A DNA stretch of 64,000 bases from NCBI GenBank assembly GCA_900095095.1, contig FMBT01000304.1, positions 515,828 to 579,827 of the forward strand, in the 5' to 3' direction. Positions 1 through 10,525 of this stretch are shown one piece after another; positions within the stretch are counted from its first letter, which is position 1, and each line of letters starts with the position of its first letter. The position numbers and the translations under genes were made by a program. Below the pieces are notes generated by a model. The model ran no database searches. It had not been told where the DNA came from and saw only the letters and a list, made by a program, of their open reading frames with translations. Source of the DNA: Fragilariopsis cylindrus CCMP1102. Its lineage: Eukaryota > Bacillariophyta > Bacillariophyceae > Bacillariales > Bacillariaceae.

Positions 1-200
1 ACAACAACAACGGCGACAAAACAACAACGACAACACAACAACAAAAACCGAGCAACGACGACAGCGGCAGACCAAATAAATCAATCAATAGGAAGATAAG
101 AAGAAGAAGAAGAAGAAGACGAAGACAAGTCGGTGTGAGAGTGAACGCAGTGGTAAAAGGAAAGAGAAAGAAAGAAAAGCCTAAAGAAAAAAATATAATT

Positions 201-2118
201 ATGGCACCAAAAACAAAATCAGCTACGAAAGGTGGTTCAAAACGTGATAAACCACCACCATTAGATCAATATATAAAACCAATTATTGGTGTAGTAGTAG
301 CTGTATTAGGTTATTACATCTTCCGTGGTATGATTGCCAAAGAAATATTAAGAGTTGATATCTCATCAGAATCTAATAATAGTATTAATGAATTAGAATT
401 ACGTGAATTATTATTTGGTGAAGATATCACGACTGGTACCAATACAAACTATGCCACACTGTGTTATCCATCCAATGCAATCTATCCCATCTCTTCTGTT
501 TTTCAAGATGCTGCAAATGATGGATCAGCACCTTGTCAATTTCGTCTACTGGATTGTGATACAGCTATGTTATTTACTGAAGAAAAGAAGACAGTAATGG
601 AACGTTTTTCTAAATCCTTAACTAAAAAAACAAAACCAATTATTTTTGTTTCTGGATCCATTGGTCCACCCAAACAGGTACGTTTAATTACGTTTGTGAT
701 ACGTTTCGTTTCGTGTTTACTACGTTGTGAATTGCGTATTGCGGTTGTGGTTGTGATTGTGATTGTATTCGTGGATCTATGATTGTGATTGATTTGTCTA
801 GTAGTAGAATTTGAATTATAAAAAGGAATATGATGGAATACGATGGCGATGACGATAGGCGAGAAGTAGACAAGAAGAGGATGGCACGTGATTGATCCAA
901 TTCGACAGTTTTGTTGGTGTTGGTGTTGGTGTTGGTGTTGTTGTTTGGTGTTGGTGGTGTTCGACACAATCCATCAAATCAATCCACAAAGATTTTTATT
1001 TTATAATTCGTGTACTACTACTACCCAAAACCACAAATCACAACAAACCCTCAATTCAATTCAACTCAATTCAATACCTATTGTATGGAATTTTATTTTA
1101 CTCAATCATTCGTTCTGCCGATTCTCACCCACTTTTATAAAACTATATACAATTCCTTTCTCTTTATACCCTCTCAAATTTATGATTGCAATACTAAACT
1201 TACTCTATTGTATAGGTACCAGCGAAATTTTTAAAAACTGGTAAGATGTTAACCAAGGCATTAAAAAATTTATTAGAACCACGATCTGAAAAAATTGAAA
1301 CTACACAAGATTTACGTTCAAAATGTCTAGATAAGGACGTATGTGCCTTATTATTAAAAGGATCCAAGGTATCACCAAAATATGTCAAAGATGCGATTAC
1401 TAAATTAGTGGTCGAATATCCAGCCGTGACCTTTGCGGCAGTCGATACATCGGTATTGTATGTCAAAGGATTAGAGGCAGAATTTTTACCAGAATTAATA
1501 CCTGGTATGCCACGATTTATTGTCTTTAAAAAAACAAGTGGTACCACCGATAAATCGAAAACTGAAAATTCACGATTAAAAACAACAGCAATTGCATTAG
1601 ATGTTGATGTTGCCTATGGTCCAATGTCCAATTTAGTGGCATCGGTTACTTCTGGTAGTAATCTGGATGATATTATGACGAAGGTCTCCACAACACCAAC
1701 AATTAAAACACGTACTAAAAAATTAGAAAAAGAAGAAAATGCCAAACGTCAACGTCGTAAGAATCGGGAAGAAGGTGGTAGTGGTTCTTCAAGTGGTGGT
1801 TCAAGTGGTGGTGGTGCATTTACTGGTGAAAATGATGGTAGTGCAGAGGGTAGAAAGGCAGAACGTGATCGACGTCGTGATGAACATCGAAAATCAAATC
1901 CAAATTATAAAGAAAAAACACCAGAAGAAATTAAAGAAATTGAACGTCAACGTCGTATTCGTATGGAAGCTGAAGCAGAAAAATGGAATATGTCACCAGA
2001 AGATGGTGACGATGAAGATGGTAGTAGTGGTAGTGGTGATTATATGGATGATAATGAAGATTGGGATCAAGATGAAAATGAAATGATTCAGATAATGATG
2101 ATGATGAAGAAGATTTAG
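201..2118 (+). CDS. Membrane-anchored thioredoxin-like protein, two exons
   Basis: Exon 1 is 201-677 and exon 2 is 1216-2118. The intron (678-1215) has a GTACGT donor and a TATAG acceptor, and joining in phase 0 keeps the frame. The start is the ATG at 201. Residues about 25-45 form one hydrophobic membrane segment. The following region (about 100-300) ends in a stretch resembling a thioredoxin-like fold: LLLKG, an EYPAVTFAAVDTS strand and a PGMPRFIVFKK strand, as in ER-membrane thioredoxin/DnaJ-associated proteins. No CxxC is seen there, so redox activity is not supported. The C-terminus is charged, with an R/K/E coiled segment and a Gly/Ser linker. The last codons (after about 2081) read an implausible Met/Lys run, while the -1 frame continues as an Asp/Glu tail to a TAA at 2151, so a one-base deletion near 2081 is likely. 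The fold assignment is inference. Confidence 0.7.
678..1215 (+). other. Intron of the thioredoxin-like gene with GTTGGT microsatellite
   Basis: This 538-base GT-AG intron is longer than most others here. It holds a (TTGGTG)n microsatellite at about 908-955 and AT-rich low-complexity DNA. Confidence 0.75.
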
Positions 2119-2449
2119 ATTTAGATGGAGAAGAAGTTCTTGATCTTGACTAATAGATAAATAAAATAGTAATACCTATTCATAATGTATATCTACAGTA
2201 TATATACAATTATAGTTATAGTAAACAACTAGCTACAAAGACCACACAAAATTAAAGATAAAACATTAACGTAAAATAAATTAAGTAACTGCCATTTTAA
2301 AAAATATTAGTACTTTTTGAGAAGTACATATATCTAACGTAACCCGACGATACCTTAGTTAGCTTAGCTAGTTCCATCATAATCTTCATTGCATGCGCAT
2401 GCATCGACGTTGTCGCCGTCGCCGTCTTCTACTCCACCATTGGATTCAA

Positions 2450-3286
2450 TTAACTGATGACGGCACGTAAGAAGGGTTTGGCGACATATTCTTCTGCAGT
2501 TTTCATCACTGATAATTGGACCGCTTCGAAGCGATTACCAAAGGCCGAGTACGCCGCACGCAAGGGTGTCGCGTAGAAATAATGATAATAGAATTCATTG
2601 TATGAATATGCGGAAACAATGACTGGATTTTCCTCGTTGGTACCGACATGTAACGCTGGTTCGTACGTCAAGACGTTCACAAGATCCAGAACGGCCACGG
2701 CTTTAATACCGGTCACAACCGAGGAACCCTGCAACGCCACGAGACGGTCACCGACCATCACACTTGCGGCACGGACGGCATGACGGTCTTTGTACGATTC
2801 ACCCACGTACACCATATGATTGGAAGAAACTTCTAGGGCAGCATCATGACCCTCCAGCTCAATGGCATACGCTGCATAGGCATGATTGGCTTTTTCGGTG
2901 TGTTGGTAGACATGGTACACTTCCGAACACGTCGGCACACCACCGACGGCCGCCATGGCACGCACCGCATCTCCTACCTTGATCGTGCGTGCGGCAACAT
3001 ACTCGTGTTGCGTGCATGAATAGAGCAGCGCGCTACCCGAGAAGCAATCATGAGAATGCCCGCCGCTCCATTCCGCCTTGGCATTCTCATATTTGCCGCA
3101 ACCCGCATCCGTTTTACAGAAGGCATCACATGCATCTTCACTGTTGATATTACTTACGTTGGTATTAGTAATTGAACAAGAATCATCGGAAGCACCGCCC
3201 GTACAGGTACATGTTCCGGCCGAAACCAACGCGGCCGAAGAGGAGAAGAATGCGAGGGAGTAAGCTGCGAGGTAGGAAATCTTCAC
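2450..3286 (-). CDS. Secreted Hint-domain (hedgehog C-terminal-like) protein
   Basis: 278 residues. Residues 1-23 are a typical signal peptide (hydrophobic core, VSA cleavage site). Residues 24-75 are a Cys-rich spacer with eight cysteines. From residue 80 the sequence matches a hedgehog/intein (Hint) module: HDCFSG with Cys81 in the autoprocessing position, an IKVGD turn (102-106), and SSNHMVYV with His157 as the conserved block-B His. The usual Thr of TxxH is Ser here. No hedge signalling domain precedes it. Hint modules self-cleave at the Cys; here cleavage would release only the short Cys-rich piece. The first codon of the signal-peptide frame is GTG (3284-3286) in an ACC-GTG-AAG context, no upstream in-frame ATG precedes the TAA, and the next in-frame ATG is codon 111. 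The gene looks visibly more GC-rich than its neighbours. Confidence 0.75.
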   Translation of the reverse strand: MKISYLAAYSLAFFSSSAALVSAGTCTCTGGASDDSCSITNTNVSNINSEDACDAFCKTDAGCGKYENAKAEWSGGHSHDCFSGSALLYSCTQHEYVAARTIKVGDAVRAMAAVGGVPTCSEVYHVYQHTEKANHAYAAYAIELEGHDAALEVSSNHMVYVGESYKDRHAVRAASVMVGDRLVALQGSSVVTGIKAVAVLDLVNVLTYEPALHVGTNEENPVIVSAYSYNEFYYHYFYATPLRAAYSAFGNRFEAVQLSVMKTAEEYVAKPFLRAVIS

Positions 3287-3743
3287 GGTGTTGTATTGCG
3301 TTTATTTTTGTTTTATGTGGAATGCCGGTTTCTTCAGAAATTAAAAAAAGTATGGCAGAACAAAAAGGGAAGAAACGAACAAAAATTGAGAGAGAGAGAG
3401 AGACCGGTGTGTTAGTAGTAGTATATATAGTCGGCGGTAATAAGCAAGGGTGGCCATCGACGACATCATCATCGTTCCACATCCTCGATTTGCAGATCTT
3501 TCTTCCTTCCTTACCTTGTTCGATATTTTTTGTAATGATTTTATGATTTTATTGATTTTATGTCGTCGGATAAAGATATTATTGTTCGTGGTCAAATCAA
3601 GGGCTCTAATGAATTATTGCCTTAAATATTACATGACGCTTCGTAATTCTGACATGCAAAGAACAATCCCATCATGCAAATGCAGCAGCAGCTCTCGCGC
3701 GAGATTCCACAAAGATTCTCTCGGCGAGACAAAAGAAAGCAAA

Positions 3744-4250
3744 TTACATAATTGAATTTTTAACATCACTAGGTAAGGTGCTAGGTGCAGCTGATGGCAA
3801 GTCACTCGGCAAGGTAGTAGGTTTAGAACTTGGTACAGTATATTACGTGGCAATTCACTAGGTCCGACAGGATGGAAATATACTTGGAATAGTATTTGGT
3901 GCATCACTTGGGTACGCACTTGGTAGATCACTTGGTAAGGTGCTAGGTAGGTTGAGCTGATGGCAAATCACTCGGCAAGGTACTCGGAGAAGTACTGGAA
4001 AAATCACTAGGATAAGCACTTGGTAGATCACTAGGTAGTGTGCTAGGTTGAATCGATGGCAAATCACTTGGAACTGTACTTGGAATAGTTCTCGGTGACT
4101 GCGTTGGACTATCTGTAGGATTAGTTGTAGGTGACTGCGTTGGACTCGTTGTAGGCGCTGAAGTAGATGACTGCGTTTGATAAGCTGTACGATAAGAACT
4201 TGGCAAATCACTAAGTACGAGTACTACTACCAACACAATGATTGCTGTTC
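3744..4250 (-). pseudogene. Decayed PSxxPS-repeat (Pro/Ser-rich) gene
   Basis: The minus strand encodes PTxSPT and LPSDLPSxxPST repeats typical of diatom cell-surface proteins, but in several frames. The first block runs 4236 to 3943 and stops. The repeats resume in a second frame down to 3858, pass briefly through a third (PSELP near 3850) and continue in the second frame from 3836 to a stop at 3744. No in-frame ATG opens the series: the plausible first codon at 4236 is GTG and a stop lies just upstream. Several frameshifts plus the missing start argue for a relic rather than one sequencing error. Confidence 0.55.
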
Positions 4251-4261
4251 ATGATCGTATA

Positions 4262-4300
4262 AAACTAGAACAGAACAGAACAGAACAGAACAGAACAGAT
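4262..4300. repeat. (GAACA)n microsatellite
   Basis: Short pentameric tandem (cagaa/gaaca) followed by AGATC/AGATT variants, just upstream of the PS-repeat relic. Confidence 0.8.
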
Positions 4301-4365
4301 CAGATTAGATCAGATCACAGAACAGTTAACGAAAATGAGATGAAATGAAACTGCAGTAATAATAG

Positions 4366-4508
4366 TATAGCAAACAATAGAGCGGAAACAAAATAAAAGT
4401 ATATAGTAGAAAAAATTAATTGGTACCTGCAGCTACTCTAGAATTAGTTAGAGAGAGAGACAGAGAGAGAGAGACAACGAAAAAAGAAGTTTATATATAT
4501 TATTAACG
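4366..4508. repeat. Left arm of a ~143-bp inverted repeat
   Basis: Its reverse complement matches 6333-6479 along the whole length. The match includes a GGTACCAATTAATTTTT block, the TAGAGTAGCTGCA block, a CT/GA tract and an AACTTCTTTTTTCG block, with scattered substitutions. The arms face each other across about 1.8 kb. Confidence 0.8.
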
Positions 4509-4557
4509 CAGTATTCTGGTTTAGCTACATTTAGTTAGTTAATTAGCTTTTCTATTA

Positions 4558-4878
4558 TTATAGTTTCTTGTTTCGATAATATGAAAATGTCTTTGTGATG
4601 TTATTATCACAGTCATCATCATAATCATCGTCGCAGTCATCATCACAGTCGTCATCATCGTCGTCATCAATAACATTATAATTGAATGATTCTACTACCC
4701 TGTGAAAATCGCTAGTGTTAATATTGCTACTGCTACTACTACTACTTGTATTGTTTGTATTCCCCGATGATAATGATGCTATTAGATGTTCTGATTCTTG
4801 AATGGTTGGTAATCTTGGCCGTGTAGGAAGTGGACTACAACGGCGTTGGCATTGATGATCATCATCTAGTGGATTCAT
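4558..4878 (-). CDS. Hypothetical Asp-rich small protein inside the inverted repeat
   Basis: 106-codon ATG-initiated frame: a Pro/Arg-containing N-terminus (PLPTRPRLPTIQESEHL), a Ser/Asn tract and an Asp/Cys-rich C-terminus from GAT/GAC microsatellite sequence. No known domain. It lies between the inverted-repeat arms, divergent from the ORF at 5550. Low-complexity composition makes it uncertain. Confidence 0.3.
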   Translation of the reverse strand: MNPLDDDHQCQRRCSPLPTRPRLPTIQESEHLIASLSSGNTNNTSSSSSSSNINTSDFHRVVESFNYNVIDDDDDDDCDDDCDDDYDDDCDNNITKTFSYYRNKKL

Positions 4879-5549
4879 TATTGACGAAGAATAGCATTTT
4901 GATTTTGATGGTTGTTCTTCTTCTTCTTGTTGGACTTATTCCGCCATCATCATAGTAGCAATAACTGAAGAAAGTAATGCCAAACGGTGGTATAAAATAC
5001 AGGATAGCAGGAGATGGTACATATGATGTGATACACTGTACATTATTTGCAGATAACTACTCGTTATTAGGGCCTAATGAATGATCTATACAGTAGTCAA
5101 TACCATTTTCAGTGTTCACTCGTTTGATATATAACTAATACAATGCACGCACGATGATTTTTTAAATCTAATTTTCATTGAGGAGTTCTTTTTAAAACAA
5201 TTATAATAAGTTAGTGATGTAAAAGAGGCCTCAAAATATGGCCTATAATATTAATATTGTGGTAGGCCGTTTTTTTTCTTAAATGAATTTGCTTCCACGA
5301 CTAACAATCACTACTGCGTAGTGTACTGCGTAGAGTAGTTGAATCAATCGAAGATTCTTGGATTTGATTCAAAAAGAAATCAGTTGCGGTGAAGTATGGT
5401 ACAGTAACGTTATAGGTGGATGCCTTTTTTGCATTCATACTGTACTAGGATCACTGAGGCATGCCATCGTTTTCTTTCCGAATATACAGTGCATATAAGT
5501 TCTACTAGTATAACATAAGAATAATTATATTCAAATCAATCATGACAAA

Positions 5550-6014
5550 ATGACAAGCCGTCGATCCTCAACGTCTTTATCTTCATCGCCGTGTTCTGAT
5601 GTTGCCACCGAATACGTCATCATTAATATTGCCGACCATAATTATGATTATGATTATGATTGTGATAATAATGTATTTTCCATCGATTCTTGCTATAATG
5701 ATGATGATGGGCGGAACAACAAGGATGAGAATAACGATAATAACAATGTGAATATAAATAAGGTCAATGACGACGACGACGACGACGACTACAATGGCAA
5801 TGGCAATGGCAAGGATAAGAAGACTATAAAATATCTTATAAATTGTTGTTGTTGTTGGTTCAAGTTTGAATACAAAAACACTACAGCAGCTATTATACAA
5901 CATGAACAACCGTCATTATTATTGCTAATATTAACAGAATCATCGTTTCTTCGAAGCTTGCGTATATATAATAAATCGGACATTATTGAAGTAAATAAAG
6001 TAACCGAAACATAG
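5550..6014 (+). CDS. Hypothetical N/D/Y-rich protein inside the inverted repeat
   Basis: 154 codons from the ATG at 5550 (an ATG at 5542 stops at once). It has a Ser-rich start, DYDYD and Asn/Asp tracts, a CCCCW patch and a Leu-rich hydrophobic stretch near the end. No family is recognised. It may be a genuine low-complexity protein or part of the element bounded by the arms at 4366 and 6479. Confidence 0.3.
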   Translation: MTSRRSSTSLSSSPCSDVATEYVIINIADHNYDYDYDCDNNVFSIDSCYNDDDGRNNKDENNDNNNVNINKVNDDDDDDDYNGNGNGKDKKTIKYLINCCCCWFKFEYKNTTAAIIQHEQPSLLLLILTESSFLRSLRIYNKSDIIEVNKVTET

Positions 6015-6332
6015 GGACCATAATTAAGAACAGCCTATAGTAAAGAAAACAGGCTGAATAAGACTGAGCATCAAGTGTTGAAAGATCTTGCTCGATGAGG
6101 AATTGGTGGCTACTCTAAAGTTGCATTTGACAGTACTAACACAACGCAGATGATGACGATGCTGTTACAATAAAGAATCACACAACGATCGTTCCCATCA
6201 AGATTCTAGTTCCATTCAAATTGGGTTGACTGCACACTGTCGTTGAAGATGGAAACAGTGTAAAACTACTTATGTCAGCAAAACATAGAAGTACAAAGTC
6301 ATTCATTAATATTTAAAATACAAAAGATCTTG

Positions 6333-6479
6333 GTTAATAATATATATAAACTTCTTTTTTCGTTCTCTCTCTCTCTCTCTCTGTGTGTGTCTCTCTCTAA
6401 CTAACTCTAGAGTAGCTGCAGGTACCAATTAATTTTTATAATATACTTTCATTTTGTTTTTGTTCTATTGTTTGCTATC
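6333..6479. repeat. Right arm of the ~143-bp inverted repeat
   Basis: Reverse-complement partner of 4366-4508. The CT/GT tract at 6364-6400 is part of the arm and is longer than in the left copy. Confidence 0.8.
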
Positions 6480-6620
6480 ATTCACTTTCGAATATTATAA
6501 CATTTACTTTTTTGTTTATTTTTAATGAGTTATTATCTATACCCTCGACCAAAGAACAATAAAGTAAATGAATTACAGTATGTGCGTTTTAGCGCAATTC
6601 GTCGACGTGATCATAATTGA

Positions 6621-6682
6621 TAGCGCGACGGTATTGACTCTGAATTTCAGAGGCACGATTAATAGCGCGACGGTATTGACTT
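6621..6682. repeat. GCGCGACGG repeat block, copy 1
   Basis: Contains two copies of a unit starting AGCGCGACGGTATTGACT, about 41 bases apart, joined by TGAATTTCAGAGGC. The same two-unit block recurs at 6879-6943. Confidence 0.8.
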
Positions 6683-6878
6683 GACGATTTAACGCCAACT
6701 GATCTTTTGGTATGCTTCGTCACTGCATTATTTGTTATTTTTTGCCACTTCAACCAAGTCAAGACGACGCCATCGCCACTATTATGTACGAAATTGATTC
6801 TATGAAATAGATTTTCCTGATTGTTAATTGAACAATGTATGACGTAGTGCAATAACAAAAGCACTTTGTTAATACTCA

Positions 6879-6943
6879 AGCGCGACGGTATTGACTCTGA
6901 ATTTCAGAAGCGCGATTAATAGCGCGACGATACTGACTCTGAG
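6879..6943. repeat. GCGCGACGG repeat block, copy 2
   Basis: Near-identical to 6621-6682 in the same orientation, about 200 bases downstream, just before the seven-helix gene. Confidence 0.8.
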
Positions 6944-7206
6944 CCGAATATCGATACAAGAAATTTCCTTAAAGATAAAGATCTATGTACACGTAACTTA
7001 CTGTAGAAAAAGCATATTCTCTGATTTACGTCAAGAATTCAAACTTCCAGATAAAAGATAAAAAAAATCTCGTTGAATGTATTTATTACATGCACAACAG
7101 TACATGAACAAATTGCTTTTAACTCGTATTACTAACCAACGAGTTGCACTGCTGTTAATAATTAGAATAGGCGCGTGATAGTTTCATCTATCAAACAATT
7201 TAAATT

Positions 7207-9217
7207 ATGACAAGTGAAGTAATGGCATCATCAGATGCAAGTTGCGACGAAAGCAAATGCGTCTCATATGCGCTTAGTGGTTTGTCTAACAGTGCTCCTA
7301 CGTATTCTTTTACATGTTTTTCTAATGACCTTGATCATCCTATGCAGTGTGCCCATGGATACACTCCACGTATTGTGGATACAGAACCTATTCTGACCCT
7401 TGTTGTTCTTCAGACTACTGAGAACATTCATGTTCCTTATCAGTATTACACGTGTTGTCCACAAGATCCACCACCCAATAATTTTATTGTAAGTCGACAC
7501 TGCTCAAATTCCTCAACAATCTTTATTAATGACGCTAACATTGCAGAAGAGAGAGATCTAATACACAACAGCACGACTATTTGTGAAGATGAAAAGCGAC
7601 CGTACCCCCGCAAAATGGCAAATTTTGGTAAAATGGAATCGTTTGTGTGTTGTGACTCTATTATTGAACCCAAGAATAATGAAACAATCAACTTTCTAGA
7701 TGAAACTGAATGTGTGCCCTTTAGTGATGAAAATTATCTTCCTTCCACCGTCTGGAATTTCTATGGTCTCATCATTCCAATCAGCTGCGACAATAAAGGC
7801 ATCTATGGTGAATTTCAGTTCCCAAGAATGCTCGATGAAACAAATGACTACGGTATTTACCACTACGAATGCTGCAAAACAGGATCCAAGACACCGCCTT
7901 TTCTTCAGAATGCTACATTCAATTGGTCAGTATACCCACAGATTGCTGTTTCGATAATTTCCGTGATTTCTTGTATGGTATTAATTATTGCTTTGTTAAT
8001 TCCTTTGTTGGTGCAAGCAGGAAAAGTTTACGAAGAATCGACAAATACAAATACCAGTACAAATACAGATACAAGATCGCATGTAGATAGATCTAGACCA
8101 ACAAACAAAAACACAAATGCAAGCACAGATCTGCCCTTTAGTGGCTACAATTTGTACCTGATCTATCTTGCTATTCCTGATATGATCCTCAATACTTATC
8201 TTCTTGGGATGTACAGTAGTTACGCCAATCAGAAATATAACCACCATTTCAGTGGATTAATTATTCATGATTGGACAATTGAACCATTTGAAGGTGCATT
8301 TGTGATAGCATGTTCAACTGCAAATCTGGTAAGAACATTGTCTGCTGAGGTTTGACTCTTCTCTTTTACTGTATTTTATGATGCGTCCTAGAATATACCA
8401 GTATATTACCACTTGAAATTAGAAATATTCACCAACATGTTTTCCTTTTCTAAATTTATATTGAATGCAATCCAAGTATTTAAATTGTGTCGTTTCCTAC
8501 GAAGTACTTATCTTACTTCGAAATTCCTACAATACAACCCGATGTGATCCACCAAGTCTAGTAAAGGTAACATTACAAGCAGCATCGGTATATAGCGTTG
8601 CTATTCTTGTTTTTATTATTTACTATTTCATAGGCACAGAACAACATAAATCATACTATCAGGGCAATTTTGACAGATTTTACTATTTAAGTAATGTAAA
8701 TTTATATTGGAGTCTGATGGTAACATACCTATTTCCAATTTTCATTTTTGGTTATGTGTGGATCACTATTTGGTTCTGTGGTTATATGCCATCTGCAACA
8801 GGAAGGATGAAAGAATTGGTAAGGGAACTCTTGTGCTTAAGTTCAACTAGAGCATTCATAACCCCAAAAATATACTCACCTTACAACTTCTTGTACCACA
8901 AACTCTTGCCATGTTTTCAGGTCTGGTACTTCTTTCGTATAGTTATCATTTTTTATGCAATTTGGCTTCCAGGATTGGCCCTCATAGTCATTGGAGCAAC
9001 AAAAAACTATGCGTTTTCCAAGTTTATCTGCATTGGTTACCTCTTCTGTGGTATACAGCCAATCATATCAACTTGCATGGCAATGACAAAATCTGATGTG
9101 AGGAAATACACACGAGATCTAATCACCCTTTCATATGTTAGGAAAACAAGTGCGCTAAAACAGTCCGGCACCGATGACGACAACGACAACGAGCGCGACG
9201 AAGAAGAGGAAAGATGA
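7207..9217 (+). CDS. Seven-helix (GPCR-like) receptor with Cys-rich ectodomain, two or three exons
   Basis: Exon 1 is 7207-8328 and exon 2 is 8477-9217. The intron 8329-8476 (GTAAGA...CCAAG) joins in phase 0. The first ~245 residues are an extracellular Cys-rich domain with many N-glycosylation sequons and CC pairs (YYTCC, FVCCDS, YECCK). Seven hydrophobic helices follow: about 246-272, about 312-336, one spanning the splice junction (VIACSTANL joined to YLNCVVSYEVLIL), then four in exon 2. The last helix is followed by TKSDVRKYTRDL, an amphipathic helix-8-like segment, then an acidic tail. The junction restoring helix 3 strongly supports the splice. A second possible intron at 8819-8920 (GTAAGG...TTTTCAG, 102 bases, in frame) would join KEL directly to the next helix. 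The architecture fits diatom receptor-like 7TM proteins. Ligand and G-protein coupling are unknown. Confidence 0.75.
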
Positions 9218-9605
9218 AAAGTTTTATCTAAACAGAGCTATTTCTTTCCATAACGTTACTGAGTGAAAGTCACTCAAGTCTCGAAATTGTATGTTTAAAG
9301 GAAGATAAACGAGTCAGTTAAATCTCTACATAAAATTCATAATAAATATAATATATATTGTACTGCACTGTAGGAACGATAATTCGATTTGAATTTTTTC
9401 ATTTTATTTAGTTATTATAAATATTACTACTAGACTTTAATAATTGCGAAGAAATATTTGTGATGGTCGTACATTGTATTGTATTTTATTGTATTCTCGC
9501 GTTCATTAAATGTTTGATTTTTCTGCACGTCATCGTCAATCGACGCGGCGCTTTTGACGTTGATGATTTAGACAGGTTTTTGCCATTATGTTGAGTATTA
9601 TATTA

Positions 9606-10525
9606 TTAATCTTCACCTTCTGATAATTCATCAAGTGCCGTCGACGATGAAGCAGCAGCAGCAGCAGCAGCACCCATACTACCACCATCAAAAAGACCGG
9701 CAGTAGTATCCATACCACCCATACCACCCATACCTGGTGGCATAGTACCTCCACTTCCACCAGCTTGTGCTTCCATCATTTTTATCATATCATCAGAATC
9801 CATGGATTTCATTATGGAGGCCGCAGCTGTCATGGCTTGTACCCATGCCTCCTTATCGTCTAATAATTCAGACATACCCGGCATGGAGGCCATCATACCT
9901 TTCATCATGGGATTAGTTAAAATCATTTGTCGTGCTTCTTCTAATTTAGTAGGATCCGACATATAGTCATCAAACATCGGACTATCGGTCAGTTGTTTTA
10001 ACATGGTCATAGATTCTTTCATATCCGGCATCTCACCAGGCTTACCACCCCCACCCATCATCATTTTTTGTATCATATCATCTAATCCACCACCACCACC
10101 AGGTGCTCCTCCTCCACCAGGCGCACCTCCACCTAGTCCTAATCCTTTCATCATATCGGCAAGACTATCTCCACCGGCAGGACCTGCACCGGCAGCACCT
10201 GCTGCTGGTGGAGCCACTGTTGACGCTGCTGCTGCAGCAGCACTACTACTTGCTGCTGCTGTCGAAGTAGTAGATGATTTCTTTTTCGTGGATGTGGATT
10301 TTTTGGATGGAACACAATTTAATTGATCACCTTCGGATACACCAGCTTCTGATAAACTTACTCCAGTAGATGAGGATGAATTTAATCGTTTCCCTTGATG
10401 TAAAATTTTACCTTGTTTGGATGGACTAATACCGCTTTGTTCTTCGAGTCGTTCTTGTAATTCTGCAACTGTTGTCACTGGTTCCTCAATTTGATATTTT
10501 TTACCTTTTAATGTCACTTGTACAT
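9606..10525 (-). CDS. Ubiquitin-like / STI1-like (UBL-domain) adaptor protein
   Basis: About 303 residues plus an uncertain start. Residues 1-70 form a ubiquitin-like fold (VTLKGKKYQIEE, TVAELQERLEEQSGI, GKILHQGKRL, GVSEGDQLNC). An Ala/Ser/Lys linker, Gly/Pro repeats, and an STI1-like helical segment rich in Met follow (SPMFDDYMSDPTKLEEARQ, NPMMKGMMASMPGM). The tail is acidic (LSEGED). The UBL+STI1 arrangement is that of ubiquilin-type shuttle and chaperone adaptors, but the C-terminal UBA is absent. The frame upstream of codon GTG at 10517 stays open with a Val/Ala-rich segment to a stop at 10596 but has no ATG. The only nearby ATG (10525) is one base out of frame, so the true start needs either a one-base indel (ATG-G-TACAAG) or an unseen upstream exon. 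Confidence 0.75.

Noticed and set aside
536-967. Minus-strand frame of 143 codons
   Set aside because: Antisense of exon 1 and intron of the thioredoxin-like gene; Gln/Thr/Ile low complexity.
7489-7546. Possible intron (GTAAGT...TTGCAG) in the seven-helix gene ectodomain
   Set aside because: 58 bases, not a multiple of three; removal would break a long coherent frame.
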